This document shows positions 1 to 8,377 of a stretch of DNA of 64,000 nt, piece after piece; position 1 is the stretch's first letter; each line of letters starts with the position of its first letter. The stretch is from Candidatus Firestoneibacteriota bacterium. GTDB taxonomy: Bacteria; Oederibacteriota; D2-FULL-39-29. The translations under genes were made by a program, and so were the position numbers. The stretch spans positions 1 to 64,000 of the forward strand of contig CAIYPD010000061.1 in assembly GCA_903928075.1 (NCBI GenBank), written 5' to 3'. Below the pieces are notes generated by a model. That model saw only the letters and a program-made list of their open reading frames with translations. It did no database searches and was not told the origin of the DNA.

Positions 1-661
1 ACTCATCTATTTTCTCAAATATTTCCTGATAAGCAGAGATAACATCCCTCCACCCCCCCGACTCTAAAATAAATTCCCATGGTTTTTTTCTGTAAATATC
101 CTCATAGCTTTTCAAATTAAAGTCTACTTTTATTTTACCATCTTCCGGTTTTATGGCAACACTCTTTTGACTCCTTAAATCACCATCTTGGAACATTTTG
201 CTATTAAAATATATCCATCCTGATTTACGACATAAGTAATATGGATCGATAAAACCACCCACCTGTTGATAGTGACCTTTATTGTAATATTGAATCAAAT
301 ATCCCTGCTCGAATAACGGATGACTCACTTTAACAGTTTGACGTGAAAACCAAGAACCCAGAATAATCGGGAAATGAAAAGTTGTTTTAGGCGATATTAA
401 ATATTTTCCATTCTCATCAGAAAATACAACTTGCTCTGCGCATGTCCCACCAACATCAAACATCTTTTGTTTATACCAAATGCATTTAATCTCTGCATTT
501 TGAATTGGTTTTCCAGTAACTCCATCTATAATGAGGCCTTCTATTTGCAAAGTAGTATGAAAAGGAAACCATTCTTTTACCAAAAAAAATGAATATACAG
601 AACTTACCCCGTAAATGAAAATCACTGCAAATATTATACTATTTATTTTTAAACGGTTCAT
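1..661 (-). CDS. Membrane-anchored protein with a carboxypeptidase-regulatory-like domain, C-terminus beyond the window
   Basis: The frame starts at the ATG at 659-661 and stays open for 220 codons to the window edge, so the C-terminal part is missing. A possible weak ribosome site (AGGGTGG) lies just upstream. Residues 9-28 are one hydrophobic stretch, a signal anchor or uncleaved signal. Residues about 40-90 (EGLIIDGVTGKPIQNAEI, then FSDENGKYLI) look like a carboxypeptidase-regulatory-like beta-sandwich, a fold common in extracytoplasmic proteins. The rest (WYKQK, PYYLCRKSG, VDFNLKSYEDIY) is not recognised. The gene is visibly more A+T-rich than its neighbours, with many ATA, TTA and AAA codons, which may point to recent acquisition; this is inference. 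It is separated from pdxA by about 110 bases and is probably a separate unit. Function unknown; an extracytoplasmic location is the only firm suggestion. Confidence 0.75.
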   Translation of the reverse strand, partial: MNRLKINSIIFAVIFIYGVSSVYSFFLVKEWFPFHTTLQIEGLIIDGVTGKPIQNAEIKCIWYKQKMFDVGGTCAEQVVFSDENGKYLISPKTTFHFPIILGSWFSRQTVKVSHPLFEQGYLIQYYNKGHYQQVGGFIDPYYLCRKSGWIYFNSKMFQDGDLRSQKSVAIKPEDGKIKVDFNLKSYEDIYRKKPWEFILESGGWRDVISAYQEIFEKIDE

Positions 662-767
662 ATGCCACCCTGAACTTTAAAAATACATGCAAACCGACGA
701 ACGCAATTATTTACCAATCCTTTAATTCTTATTTTCACTTATTTCTTCGCCTATTTTTATCCGTCAT

Positions 768-799
768 ACATCATCTATTATCTATTGATTTATTATTTT
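768..799. repeat. Degenerate repeat family G, copy 1 (pdxA 3' end)
   Basis: The + strand reads TCATCTATTATCTATTGATT. It shares the 10-mer TATTATCTAT (776-785) and a similar context with the segment at 55091-55121. The pdxA stop codon lies inside this copy. Confidence 0.4.
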
Positions 800-1742
800 T
801 AGCCAAATACACCGCCATTTTCGCCGCCTCTATGAAGCTACTTGGATTCGCGATGCCCTTCCCTGCTATATCGTAAGCCGTGCCGTGGTCGGGAGAGGTG
901 CGTATTATGGGAAGGCCCAGGGTTATGTTGACACCGGTCTCAAAACCGACCATTTTCAATGGGATTAAGCCCTGGTCATGATACATACAGACAATAGCGT
1001 CATATTCGCCTTTCATTGCCTTGTAAAAAAGTGTATCAGGAACTACCGGGCCCATAATTTCAACACCTTTTATCTTTTTTGCGGCTTTTATCGCGGGGAA
1101 TATCTCTTTTATTTCTTCCTTGCCGAACATCCCGCCTTCCCCGGCGTGCGGATTCAAAGCCGAAACGGCTATGACGGGTTTTTTCAATTTCATATATTTC
1201 TTTAACCAGTTGGCGGTGAGAGTTATTTTTTTCAGGACCTTTTCTTTTTTAATAAGCCCGGGAACACTGGCAAGGGAGGTATGTATAGTGACCAATACTA
1301 CCCGGAGGCAATCCCCCGTGAGCATCATCGCGTAATCTTTTGTACCCGTAAGGTCAGCAAGCATTTCGGTATGGCCGGGATATTTAACACCCGCCGCATG
1401 AAAAGCTTCTTTGGTGATCGGAGCTGTGACCATAGCGTCTACAATTTTTTCCTGTGCAAGCCGTATGGCGAGCTCAATATATTCATAAGACGCTCTTCCG
1501 CAAATGGCGTTTACCTTACCCGGAACTACCTTTTTGGAAATATTTGCCATATCTATATAGAAGACATCCGGAACTCTTATTTTAAAACGGCCGGCTTCTT
1601 TGCGAAGAAACTCATAATCGCAGATAACAATAGGTTCGCAAATTTTCACGAGTTCCCGGAGAGACTTTAAGACTACCTCGGGCCCTATCCCCGCAGGATC
1701 CCCGATGGTGATAGCAATATTTGGTTTGCGTCTATAGCTCAT
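771..1742 (-). CDS. pdxA: 4-hydroxythreonine-4-phosphate dehydrogenase PdxA
   Basis: PdxA oxidises 4-phosphooxy-threonine with NAD(P) in the DXP-dependent route to pyridoxal phosphate, in the cytoplasm. The 323-residue length is normal for the family. The N-terminal ITIGDPAGIGPE signature is at residues 11-22, and the three metal-binding histidines are visible in VTIHTSL (H154), NPHAGEGG (H199) and MYHDQGL (H255). YPGHTEML (121-128) and GTAYDIAGKG near the C-terminus are also family-typical. No pdxJ is seen nearby. The close relative that oxidises 4-phospho-D-threonate shares these motifs and cannot be excluded, because no other vitamin B6 gene is present to settle it. The last codons and stop lie in an A+T-rich repeat (771-799, family G), so the extreme C-terminus (SIDNR) may be repeat-derived. 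Confidence 0.93.
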   Translation of the reverse strand: MSYRRKPNIAITIGDPAGIGPEVVLKSLRELVKICEPIVICDYEFLRKEAGRFKIRVPDVFYIDMANISKKVVPGKVNAICGRASYEYIELAIRLAQEKIVDAMVTAPITKEAFHAAGVKYPGHTEMLADLTGTKDYAMMLTGDCLRVVLVTIHTSLASVPGLIKKEKVLKKITLTANWLKKYMKLKKPVIAVSALNPHAGEGGMFGKEEIKEIFPAIKAAKKIKGVEIMGPVVPDTLFYKAMKGEYDAIVCMYHDQGLIPLKMVGFETGVNITLGLPIIRTSPDHGTAYDIAGKGIANPSSFIEAAKMAVYLAKNNKSIDNR

Positions 1743-1775
1743 AAATATTTTAGCACACTCCTCATATTACATCTT

Positions 1776-1809
1776 AAATTCTAAGATCAAAATTCTAAAT
1801 TCTAAACAA
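1776..1809. repeat. Degenerate repeat family D, copy 1
   Basis: This 34-base segment matches 17294-17327 at 32 of 34 positions. The two copies differ only at the two bases after AAATTCTAAGATCAAAA. It lies between mutM and pdxA. The element is internally repetitive (AAATTCTAA units). Confidence 0.75.
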
Positions 1810-1868
1810 CATCTTTGAAAATATATAATCACAAAGCTTTTGTTTCGAATTTAGTGCTTGCTTTTATG

Positions 1869-2651
1869 TTACTTCTGGCATTTCGGGCAATACTCGGTGC
1901 CTCTCCCGGCCACGCTTACCGTTTCCAGTTTATGGGTCAAGGGGCACCGGCCCTTCTTTTTACCATGTACCGAAAAATCGCCGCTGTGCTCTCCGGTTAT
2001 CTTCCCTTTTATTTTTTTTCTTATCTGTTTGATCGCGGTCTTAAGCGTATCCACTGTGGAGTGAAAAAGAATTTTTATATTTTTTTCTTCAAGTCCGCCG
2101 GCAACCGTCTGGGGCCTTATTTTGGCATTATAGCAAATCTCATCGGCATAAGCACTGCCGATGCCTGTAATCTTCTCTTGATTGAGCAGAATATCTTTTA
2201 CTGCGTTTTTCGGCATATCCTGTATGAGTTTTCTAAAAAACTGCAGAGTAAATTCCGGAGCTAAGGGGTCCATAACTGACTCCCCCCTGGTATCAAAGCG
2301 CAGCTTGAGCCACTGGGTATGGTCTTTAAAAACAAGAACTTTTTTATCAACAAAATAAAAAGCCGCAACCGTATATGCCGGCAAGAGCTCTTTTTCCTTC
2401 ATATAATGTAGTTCACCGTGAATCATCAGATGCAAAAGCAGAGTCTTTCCGTCGTCGAAAGTAAAGAGTTGTTGTTTGCCCACCCGCTTTACAGATTTGA
2501 TTATCTTACCCTCGACTGCGGCAACAAACTCCGTAGGGGTCAAAGGCAGAACCGGGTTTTCCTTAATTACCGCTACTTTCTTTATCTTTTTTCCCGCCGT
2601 GTTTTTGTTCAGATTTTCGGCAAGCACTTCAAGATCTGGTAGTTCAGGCAT
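1869..2651 (-). CDS. mutM: Formamidopyrimidine-DNA glycosylase (Fpg/Nei family)
   Basis: Base-excision repair glycosylase/AP lyase that removes oxidised bases such as 8-oxoguanine. The start MPELPDLEVL carries the catalytic Pro2 and the Glu3 needed after Met removal. The helix-two-turn-helix part is visible as DILLNQEKITGIGSAYADEI (residues about 153-172; N157, Q158, G163, G165). The C-terminal zinc finger is unusual: the ligands appear to be C236 and H240 (CPLTH) followed by C255 and C258 (EYCPKCQK), where the family usually has CxxC in the first half. Length 260 is slightly short for Fpg. The gene starts 2 bases after the stop of the upstream membrane protein, so they are probably co-transcribed. 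Whether it acts as Fpg or Nei-like cannot be told from sequence alone. Confidence 0.9.
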   Translation of the reverse strand: MPELPDLEVLAENLNKNTAGKKIKKVAVIKENPVLPLTPTEFVAAVEGKIIKSVKRVGKQQLFTFDDGKTLLLHLMIHGELHYMKEKELLPAYTVAAFYFVDKKVLVFKDHTQWLKLRFDTRGESVMDPLAPEFTLQFFRKLIQDMPKNAVKDILLNQEKITGIGSAYADEICYNAKIRPQTVAGGLEEKNIKILFHSTVDTLKTAIKQIRKKIKGKITGEHSGDFSVHGKKKGRCPLTHKLETVSVAGRGTEYCPKCQK

Positions 2652-2653
2652 AA

Positions 2654-3532
2654 TTACTCCTTGTGGGAAAAGTCGGCCTTAATTATCGCGCCTGCCTTAA
2701 CCATTGTTCTGCTGTTTGGATCCCATTTTATTATTTCATGTTCGTAAAAAATAAGATTATAGCCGCCGGTCTTTTTATCTTTTAGTTCCTTTATAATTTC
2801 TTCCGCGCCCGGAGGCTCCCGGGTGAGCCGCCGCTGCAATATTATTTCCAGATTTTTATCTCCGTCAAGGTCAAAATAGCGTTCTTCAACCCAGGCCCCT
2901 TCAAAAGAATATATTTTTTTGAACTTCCCCTCTTCGAGCACATAAAAAAATCTTTTACTCCAGGTATCATCACCGGCAAACATCATGGCAACCAGCACCG
3001 GAATGTCATTTTTAGAAAACTTTATCGTCTTAAATCCGTAGAGCGCTGCCGGAAGCATACCTTCAAGTTTTATCTCCGCAAGTCCCTTATTTGTTTCTTC
3101 AAAAAAAAGAATATTTCTTTCCTTTTCCCCTCTGTAGTACGCAGCATAGTAGTTTGCGCCGGCATAGACAAAAGAATCACAGCTTTTAAATTTCAATTTT
3201 TCCACGCCACCCGCAATTTCTTTTGGCAGGCCAGGTTTTGAGTTACCTGCTCCTTCGGCCATGTTCATCACATACGGATTTTCACCGCTGAGCTTGCCTA
3301 TATTCTTCTGCTGAATTTCAGCCAGTGCTTCTTCTATTTTATTCTTTGCGCCGGACTGCTCCCAAAGAAGAAGGGCTTTTTCCATCCGGGCAAAAACGGT
3401 GCCTTCGGGCGTCAAATCCTTTTTCCCTGCATCAGAGACCAAAGAGTCTTCGCTGTTCTCAAAGTAATTATAGAGAAGCGCGCAGCCAACCACCAGTACC
3501 AACGCCGTCAAAACGCCAGCCATTCTTTTCAT
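2654..3532 (-). CDS. Exported or membrane-anchored protein of unknown function with a DLDGD repeat-like site
   Basis: The protein has 292 residues. Residues 4-22 (MAGVLTALVLVVGCALLYN) are a signal anchor. The mature part is mostly beta with a central YYAAYYRGEKE region and, near residue 225, FDLDGDKNLEIIL, which resembles the calcium-binding loop of FG-GAP repeats. A similar site (DLDNDGICEL) occurs in the lipoprotein at 49165-49971, so these may be distant relatives; that is inference. The gene lies 1 base after an M50-like membrane peptidase gene and 2 bases before mutM, in a tight cluster. I do not recognise a named family. An envelope location is likely; function unknown. Confidence 0.75.
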   Translation of the reverse strand: MKRMAGVLTALVLVVGCALLYNYFENSEDSLVSDAGKKDLTPEGTVFARMEKALLLWEQSGAKNKIEEALAEIQQKNIGKLSGENPYVMNMAEGAGNSKPGLPKEIAGGVEKLKFKSCDSFVYAGANYYAAYYRGEKERNILFFEETNKGLAEIKLEGMLPAALYGFKTIKFSKNDIPVLVAMMFAGDDTWSKRFFYVLEEGKFKKIYSFEGAWVEERYFDLDGDKNLEIILQRRLTREPPGAEEIIKELKDKKTGGYNLIFYEHEIIKWDPNSRTMVKAGAIIKADFSHKE

Positions 3533-3533
3533 C

Positions 3534-4154
3534 TTAAAAAACCCTCAATCCGTCAACGAGCCTGAGTGCTTCGTTAAAAAAATTAAGCATATTATACTGT
3601 TTTGAACCAAGAGCGATTATTCCGGCCAGCATCAAAAGATTGACCAGGTAGATAAAGGTAAAAGAAAAGAGCAGTCCAAACTCCTTAATATCCGTCTGTT
3701 TTTGTTTTAAGGAATAGAGCGTCAGGGCCAGGTGAAAACTGTAGGTAAAACCTATTAAAAACATTATATAATCAACATATTTTATATCAACTATTATATA
3801 GACCAGAAGCGCCAGGACCGTATAAAATGGGAAAAAATACGGCGCCAGAACCACAAGAAAATTTGATTTGTCCATGGTAACACTACCGCCCTCATGAGAA
3901 ACATTTAAGGCCTTAACTTTTCCGCCAAAAAGCGTGGCCCAAAAGGCATGCGTTAACTCATGAGCCATAACATGCATAAAAACCGGGCGATAAAGAATAA
4001 AATGAAGGAGGAGGTAACTTATAAAACCCGCAAGCAGAACTATCTCGCCATGCTGTATTTCTTTAAAATAAAGAAAATTTTTGAAAAAGGCCACAGTCAG
4101 CACCGCATTTACCGGAAGCAGAAGGAGAGCAATAATGAACCGGAACAATCTCAC
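3534..4154 (-). CDS. M50-like membrane metallopeptidase (HELTH motif)
   Basis: A polytopic membrane protein with about five or six hydrophobic segments. HELTH lies in the second helical region (VMAHELTHAFWATLFGG), the HExxH zinc site of M50-type intramembrane or membrane-associated peptidases. A later VVLAPYFFPFYT segment resembles the M50 region that supplies the third ligand. The start chosen is the GTG at 4154, because GGAGG precedes it by 4 bases; a TTG at 4175 would add 7 residues (MLSLGGI), with the GGAGG then inside the gene. From GTG the protein is 206 residues. The next gene begins 1 base past its stop. Substrate unknown; the neighbouring exported protein (2654-3532) is an obvious candidate partner, by position only. 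Confidence 0.75.
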   Translation of the reverse strand: MRLFRFIIALLLLPVNAVLTVAFFKNFLYFKEIQHGEIVLLAGFISYLLLHFILYRPVFMHVMAHELTHAFWATLFGGKVKALNVSHEGGSVTMDKSNFLVVLAPYFFPFYTVLALLVYIIVDIKYVDYIMFLIGFTYSFHLALTLYSLKQKQTDIKEFGLLFSFTFIYLVNLLMLAGIIALGSKQYNMLNFFNEALRLVDGLRVF

Positions 4155-4235
4155 AATACCTCCGAGAGACAACAAGACTACAAGATAACAAGGGACAAGA
4201 AAGAAGCTTAAAGCATTGCACTTACATAAATATCC

Positions 4236-4352
4236 CTCAACGGTTTTAGACCTTACAAACCTTACAGACTTTATAGACCTTTACGGACTTTTACAGACCC
4301 TTAACACTATCCTTCAACGATCTTAGACCTTACGGACTTTACAAACCTTTAT
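4236..4352. repeat. Degenerate repeat family A, long copy between rsmI and the M50-like gene
   Basis: This stretch consists of loosely repeated 9-12 base units of the type GACCTTACAAACCTTACAG on the + strand. Its part 4269-4303 matches 47769-47803 at 33 of 35 positions. The last units touch the rsmI stop at 4349. No gene, hairpin or terminator is evident. TTCAACGATCTT (4313-4324) recurs exactly at 17400-17411. Confidence 0.8.
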
Positions 4353-5062
4353 ATCTCTTCATCTTCATCAACTTCCATTGTCTTGTCGTTAAACGGCTTA
4401 ACTACCACACAAAACTCACCGAGTATTTTCTTCGAAGTAAAATAATCTATGACCTCCGTCGCAGTACCCCGCACTGTTTCTTCAAATTTTTTTGTAAGTT
4501 CCCTGGAAACCGAAATAAAAACTTCACCCAGAACCGTTCGGACATCATGAAGTGCCTTGATTATCCGGTGCGGCGACTCATAAAAAACAATTACCATATC
4601 CGAATTCTTTAACGCTTCCAGTTCCTTCCTGCGTTTAGAAGGTTTTTTCTTTAAAAAACCCAAAAAAACAAATTTATCCGCCGGCATACCGGCGACCGAT
4701 AAGGCTGAGATTACCGCAGAGGGCCCGGGCACAACTTCGACCTTAATTCCGTTATTTCTTGCCTCAGCAACCAGCTGCCAGCCGGCATCGGAGATACAGG
4801 GCGTACCCGCATCAGACACAACAGCGATACTTTTACCTTCCAACAGAGAGGAAATAAGATTATTGCCTTTAAAATTTTTGTTGTACTCATGATAACTGGT
4901 TAGAGGCTTTTCAATGCCGTAATGGGTCAGAAGTGTTTTTGTGACCCGGGTATCTTCTGCCGCAACAAGATCAACTTCTTTTAAGATCCTAACTGCACGA
5001 AAGGTAAAATCTTCAAGATTTCCTATCGGCGTACCTATTATATAAAGCGTCCCGCTGCTCAC
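4349..5062 (-). CDS. rsmI: 16S rRNA (cytidine-1402-2'-O)-methyltransferase RsmI
   Basis: RsmI 2'-O-methylates C1402 in the ribosomal decoding centre using SAM. Family motifs are TPIGNLEDFTFRA near the N-terminus (residues 11-23), AEDTRVTKTLL, VSDAGTPCISDAG at about residue 83 (the conserved SDAGxPxxSDPG loop with Ala for Pro) and VPGPSAVISAL. Length 237 is somewhat shorter than the E. coli enzyme, mostly at the C-terminus, which ends in an acidic tail (DEDEEI). The start is GTG at 5060-5062, overlapping the TAG of the upstream TPR gene by one base (TAGTG), so translation is probably coupled. The usual neighbour YraN/LpoA is not present. Confidence 0.93.
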   Translation of the reverse strand: MSSGTLYIIGTPIGNLEDFTFRAVRILKEVDLVAAEDTRVTKTLLTHYGIEKPLTSYHEYNKNFKGNNLISSLLEGKSIAVVSDAGTPCISDAGWQLVAEARNNGIKVEVVPGPSAVISALSVAGMPADKFVFLGFLKKKPSKRRKELEALKNSDMVIVFYESPHRIIKALHDVRTVLGEVFISVSRELTKKFEETVRGTATEVIDYFTSKKILGEFCVVVKPFNDKTMEVDEDEEI

Positions 5063-5577
5063 TATTTCACCTGCAGGAGCGACTCCACTCTCATTTTATT
5101 AATTTTATACTTTTCTTCGTCCGGTTTTAACTTCATGCTCTTTTTGTAGGCAGAAAGTGCTTTTCCCAGGTACTCTATTTCGGGATCAATAGCAGCTTCC
5201 CCTGTTACTTCTTTGCCTGCTGTTTTTGATTTATCCCTTCTATCGGCTTTCTTTTTCATGAAAAAACCGATGTTCTCATAAGTTATCCCCAGATTGTTCC
5301 AGGCGTTATGGTTAGCCTCATCTTCTTTTACCGCTTTTTCCAGCCAGATCAGGGCTTCGTCCCATTTACTGTCTTTTATCAGCGTAAAACCTATGTTATT
5401 ATAGGCCCAGGCCTTTGCCACATTTTCTTCTTCTTTACAAAGAGCAAGCGCTTTCTTAAACCACTTTATAGCTTCTTCGCTGGTTTCTGCCTCATGCCCT
5501 TTATTAAACGCATCGCCTCTTTCACCGCCCAGGACAAACGCCGCCGCAACTAATAGCAATGCAACTGTTTTTTTCAT
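5062..5577 (-). CDS. Exported TPR-repeat protein
   Basis: The protein has 171 residues with a Sec signal ([18 protein letters not shown], residues 1-18). Three TPR-like units follow: [40 protein letters not shown] with [20 protein letters not shown], and a C-terminal unit starting [20 protein letters not shown]. These helix pairs usually form a protein-binding scaffold. The ATG at 5575-5577 overlaps the gyrA stop by four bases (ATGA), so it is translated from the gyrA transcript. Between the second and third TPR is a Lys-rich insertion (residues about 112-130). Location: periplasm. No partner can be named. Confidence 0.85.
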   Translation of the reverse strand: MKKTVALLLVAAAFVLGGERGDAFNKGHEAETSEEAIKWFKKALALCKEEENVAKAWAYNNIGFTLIKDSKWDEALIWLEKAVKEDEANHNAWNNLGITYENIGFFMKKKADRRDKSKTAGKEVTGEAAIDPEIEYLGKALSAYKKSMKLKPDEEKYKINKMRVESLLQVK

Positions 5578-8174
5578 TCCAATTCTCCCTGAGCATCTGA
5601 GTCGTCATCGTCTTTTGCCGCAAGCTTCGCTACATTAGCGACCTTATCACCGGTTTCTAATTTAATTAACCTGACACCCGAGGTGGAACGCCCGGTAGTT
5701 CTTATAGCTTTTACTTTGGTCCTGATTATCTGCCCGGAGGCGGTTATCAACATCACTTCATCCTCGTCATTTACTTCCCGTATCCCGACAACCTTCCCGG
5801 TCTTTGCATTGGCTTTCAGGTTGGTCAAACCCTTGCCGCCCCGGCCCTGCACGCGATACTGATTCAGTTTGGTGCGCTTGCCGTAACCATTCTCGGTCAC
5901 GGTCAATAGATCGGCTTTTTCGGTTACAACTTCCATACCGACGACCACATCCAGTTTCGCCGCTTTCCCGAGTTTAATACCCTTAACACCTATTCCGGCC
6001 CGGCCTATCTCTCTGACATCATCTTCTTTAAACCTGATGGCAAAACCGTTCTGGGTGGCAACAATTATATCCTGGTTCTTTTTGGCTACCTTAACCCCGA
6101 CAAGTTCATCCCCGTCGCGAAGACGCAGAGCAATAACTCCGGTAGACCGCGGGTGGGCAAACTCACTCATCTGGGTCTTTTTTATCATCCCCTGCTTGGT
6201 GGACATATGCAGGAAGACATCGTTTTTGAATTCCTTTGTCGAAAGCGCCGCAGTCACATTCTCCTGGCCTTCAAGTTTTATAAGGTTTACAATTGCTTTA
6301 CCTTTGCCGTACCTTCCGGCCTCAGGAATTTCGTAGACTTTAAGCCAGTAGCATTTACCGCGGTTGGTGAAGAACATTAGGTAGTCCTTTGTGGTAGTTA
6401 CAAATAAATCCTCCACAAAATCCTCATCCTTAGTCTCCATACCGGTAATACCTTTTCCACCGCGTTTTTGCGCCTTATAACTGGTGACCGGGATCCTCTT
6501 GATGTACCCGGCATGGGAGAGAGTTACAACCACCTCTTCATCCTTAATAAGGTCCTCAACATTTATATCTTCAAACTTGCCGATTATCTCGGTTCTTCTC
6601 GGGTTGTTATACTTTTGTTTTACCATAAGCAGTTCTTCTTTTATAAGGTCCAGGACTTTTTGAGGATCAGCCAGAATATCTTTTAACCGGTCAATGGTCT
6701 TGCTAAGTTCCTTATATTCTTCCTCAATTTTATTTCTTTCCATATTGGTTATCTGGTGAAGCTGCATAGCCAGAATTGCTTCGGCCTGAAGGAGGGAAAG
6801 GCGGAAGTTCTTAATTAAAGCGTTCTTTGCCGTTTCCTTGTCTTTGCTTTCCCTGATTGTCTTTATTATTGCGTTTAATTCTTTAAGGGCGATTCTTAAG
6901 CCCTCAAGTATATGCTGTCTTTTTTCGGCTTTTTCAAGTTCAAACTTTGTTCTTCTTACAACAATTATCTTTCTATAAGAGATAAATTGAACCAGAACGC
7001 CTTTTAGATTTAGAATCTTGGGCTGCTGATCCACCAGGGCAAGCATAATAACGCCAAAAGAAGTCTTCATAGCCGTATGCTTGATAAGGTTGTTAAGAAT
7101 TATCTGGGTGTTTTCTTCCCGTTTTATTTCAATGACGATGCGCATGCCGTCTTTATCCGACTCATCCCGCACATCGGCAATCCCCTCTATCTTTTTATCC
7201 CGGACTAAATTGGCTATAGCCTCGATAAGCGTCGACTTGTTAACCTGGAAAGGTATTTCATAGACTATAATTCTTTCTCTGCCTTTTTTATCCGTCTCAA
7301 TTCTTGTTTTTGCCTGGCTTACTATCGAGCCCCTGCCGGTAGTATAGGCGTCTTTAATTCCGTCCCGTCCGAGAATATAGCCGCCTGTCGGAAAATCCGG
7401 GCCTTTAATAACGGTCATAAGTTTTTCTACAGTCGTCTCCGGATCGTCAATGATCATCACCGCGCCGTCAACCACTTCGCCGAGATTATGCGGCGGGATA
7501 TTTGTCGCCATACCCACAGCTATACCTGCGCAGCCATTAATAAGCAGGTTCGGTATCTTTGCCGGAAGCACGGTTGGCTCTTCACGGGACTGATCATAAT
7601 TAGGAATAAAATCCACAGTATTTTTTTCTATATCGGCAAGCATCTCTTCGGCAATGGGCGCCAGGCGGATTTCGGTGTAACGCATAGCAGCCGCGGGGTC
7701 ACCGTCGACGCTGCCGAAGTTACCCTGTCCGGCTAAAAGCGGATACCTTAAAGTAAAATCCTGGGCAATTCTAACCATGGTTTCATAGACCGCTGTATCG
7801 CCATGAGGATGGAAATTACCGAGAACTTCACCGACGACCTTTGCGGATTTTCTATAAGGCTTATTGTGATGCAGTCCCATTTCGTTCATCGCATGAAGTA
7901 TCCGGCGCTGAACGGGTTTTAAGCCGTCACGCACATCAGGTAAAGCGCGTCCGACAATAACGCTCATCGCGTACGAAATATAGGAAGCTTTTATTTCTTC
8001 CTCAATATAAATAGGAACTATATGTTCTTTAATATCCGGAAGTCCCTGTTGAACAGGAATAGGCAGTTTAGCCTTCTCATCCTTGGGTGTTGAAGTCTCC
8101 GGCGTGTTTTTTGGCGTTTCTTTATTTACCTTACCTGCCAACTTTTTGGGTTTATTCTGTTTCTTCTTAGCCAA
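5574..8174 (-). CDS. gyrA: DNA gyrase subunit A
   Basis: Subunit A of the type II topoisomerase that introduces negative supercoils; it cuts and rejoins DNA. The catalytic tyrosine is Y166 in AMRYTEIRL. The region around residues 122-140 ([18 protein letters not shown]) corresponds to the quinolone-resistance region; the positions equivalent to E. coli S83 and D87 are T127 and E131. The C-terminal wrapping domain carries the GyrA-box QKRGGKG, which separates gyrase from topoisomerase IV ParC. A Lys/Pro-rich N-terminal extension of about 45 residues precedes the conserved [19 protein letters not shown] start, and the protein ends in an acidic tail ([13 protein letters not shown]). Start is TTG at 8172-8174 with AGGGGG as ribosome site. 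No gyrB is in the window. Confidence 0.97.
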   Translation of the reverse strand: MAKKKQNKPKKLAGKVNKETPKNTPETSTPKDEKAKLPIPVQQGLPDIKEHIVPIYIEEEIKASYISYAMSVIVGRALPDVRDGLKPVQRRILHAMNEMGLHHNKPYRKSAKVVGEVLGNFHPHGDTAVYETMVRIAQDFTLRYPLLAGQGNFGSVDGDPAAAMRYTEIRLAPIAEEMLADIEKNTVDFIPNYDQSREEPTVLPAKIPNLLINGCAGIAVGMATNIPPHNLGEVVDGAVMIIDDPETTVEKLMTVIKGPDFPTGGYILGRDGIKDAYTTGRGSIVSQAKTRIETDKKGRERIIVYEIPFQVNKSTLIEAIANLVRDKKIEGIADVRDESDKDGMRIVIEIKREENTQIILNNLIKHTAMKTSFGVIMLALVDQQPKILNLKGVLVQFISYRKIIVVRRTKFELEKAEKRQHILEGLRIALKELNAIIKTIRESKDKETAKNALIKNFRLSLLQAEAILAMQLHQITNMERNKIEEEYKELSKTIDRLKDILADPQKVLDLIKEELLMVKQKYNNPRRTEIIGKFEDINVEDLIKDEEVVVTLSHAGYIKRIPVTSYKAQKRGGKGITGMETKDEDFVEDLFVTTTKDYLMFFTNRGKCYWLKVYEIPEAGRYGKGKAIVNLIKLEGQENVTAALSTKEFKNDVFLHMSTKQGMIKKTQMSEFAHPRSTGVIALRLRDGDELVGVKVAKKNQDIIVATQNGFAIRFKEDDVREIGRAGIGVKGIKLGKAAKLDVVVGMEVVTEKADLLTVTENGYGKRTKLNQYRVQGRGGKGLTNLKANAKTGKVVGIREVNDEDEVMLITASGQIIRTKVKAIRTTGRSTSGVRLIKLETGDKVANVAKLAAKDDDDSDAQGELE

Positions 8175-8184
8175 TGTTCCCCCT

Positions 8185-8214
8185 AAAAAAACAAAAACCC
8201 CGCTCTAAAAGCGG
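8185..8214 (-). terminator. Hairpin and U-run immediately before the gyrA ribosome site (terminator or attenuator)
   Basis: On the minus strand the stem CCGCT/AGCGG (8210-8214 with 8200-8204, loop TTTAG) is followed by TTTTTG and TTTTTTT, then directly by the gyrA AGGGGG ribosome site. It lies downstream of the promoter at 8232-8260, so gyrA transcripts must read through it. It may act as an attenuator, or end the transcript from 8378-9175. Confidence 0.6.
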
Positions 8215-8231
8215 TCGCTATTTAATACCTA

Positions 8232-8260
8232 ATTATAACAGAAACCCCTTTGTTAATCAA
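8232..8260 (-). promoter_or_regulatory. Sigma-70-type promoter for gyrA
   Basis: On the minus strand TTGATT (8255-8260), a 17-base spacer and TATAAT (8232-8237). Expected transcription start is near 8225, about 50 bases before the TTG start of gyrA. Confidence 0.8.
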
Positions 8261-8283
8261 TACTTTTAGGGAAAACAGCCCCC

Positions 8284-8335
8284 TGATTACACAGGTAAAC
8301 AAAGGAGGTTACACAGATAAAAGAAACTGCGGATG
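8284..8335. repeat. Degenerate repeat family F, copy 1
   Basis: Between gyrA and the lipoyltransferase gene. Contains two near-identical 14-mers, ATTACACAGGTAAA (8286-8299) and GTTACACAGATAAA (8308-8321), plus AAAGGAGGTTAC. Similar purine-GGTTAC segments occur at 22515-22545 and 38881-38907. Confidence 0.45.
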
Positions 8336-8377
8336 TTTACGCTTTTTTGAAAGACGTTTTGGCAGCAAAAACCATCT

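Noticed and set aside
1815-2264. 149-codon plus-strand frame
   Set aside because: Antisense of mutM; no start signal or family match.
8185-8260. Riboswitch or T-box upstream of gyrA
   Set aside because: Leader is only about 50 bases with a single 5-base stem; no known riboswitch core.
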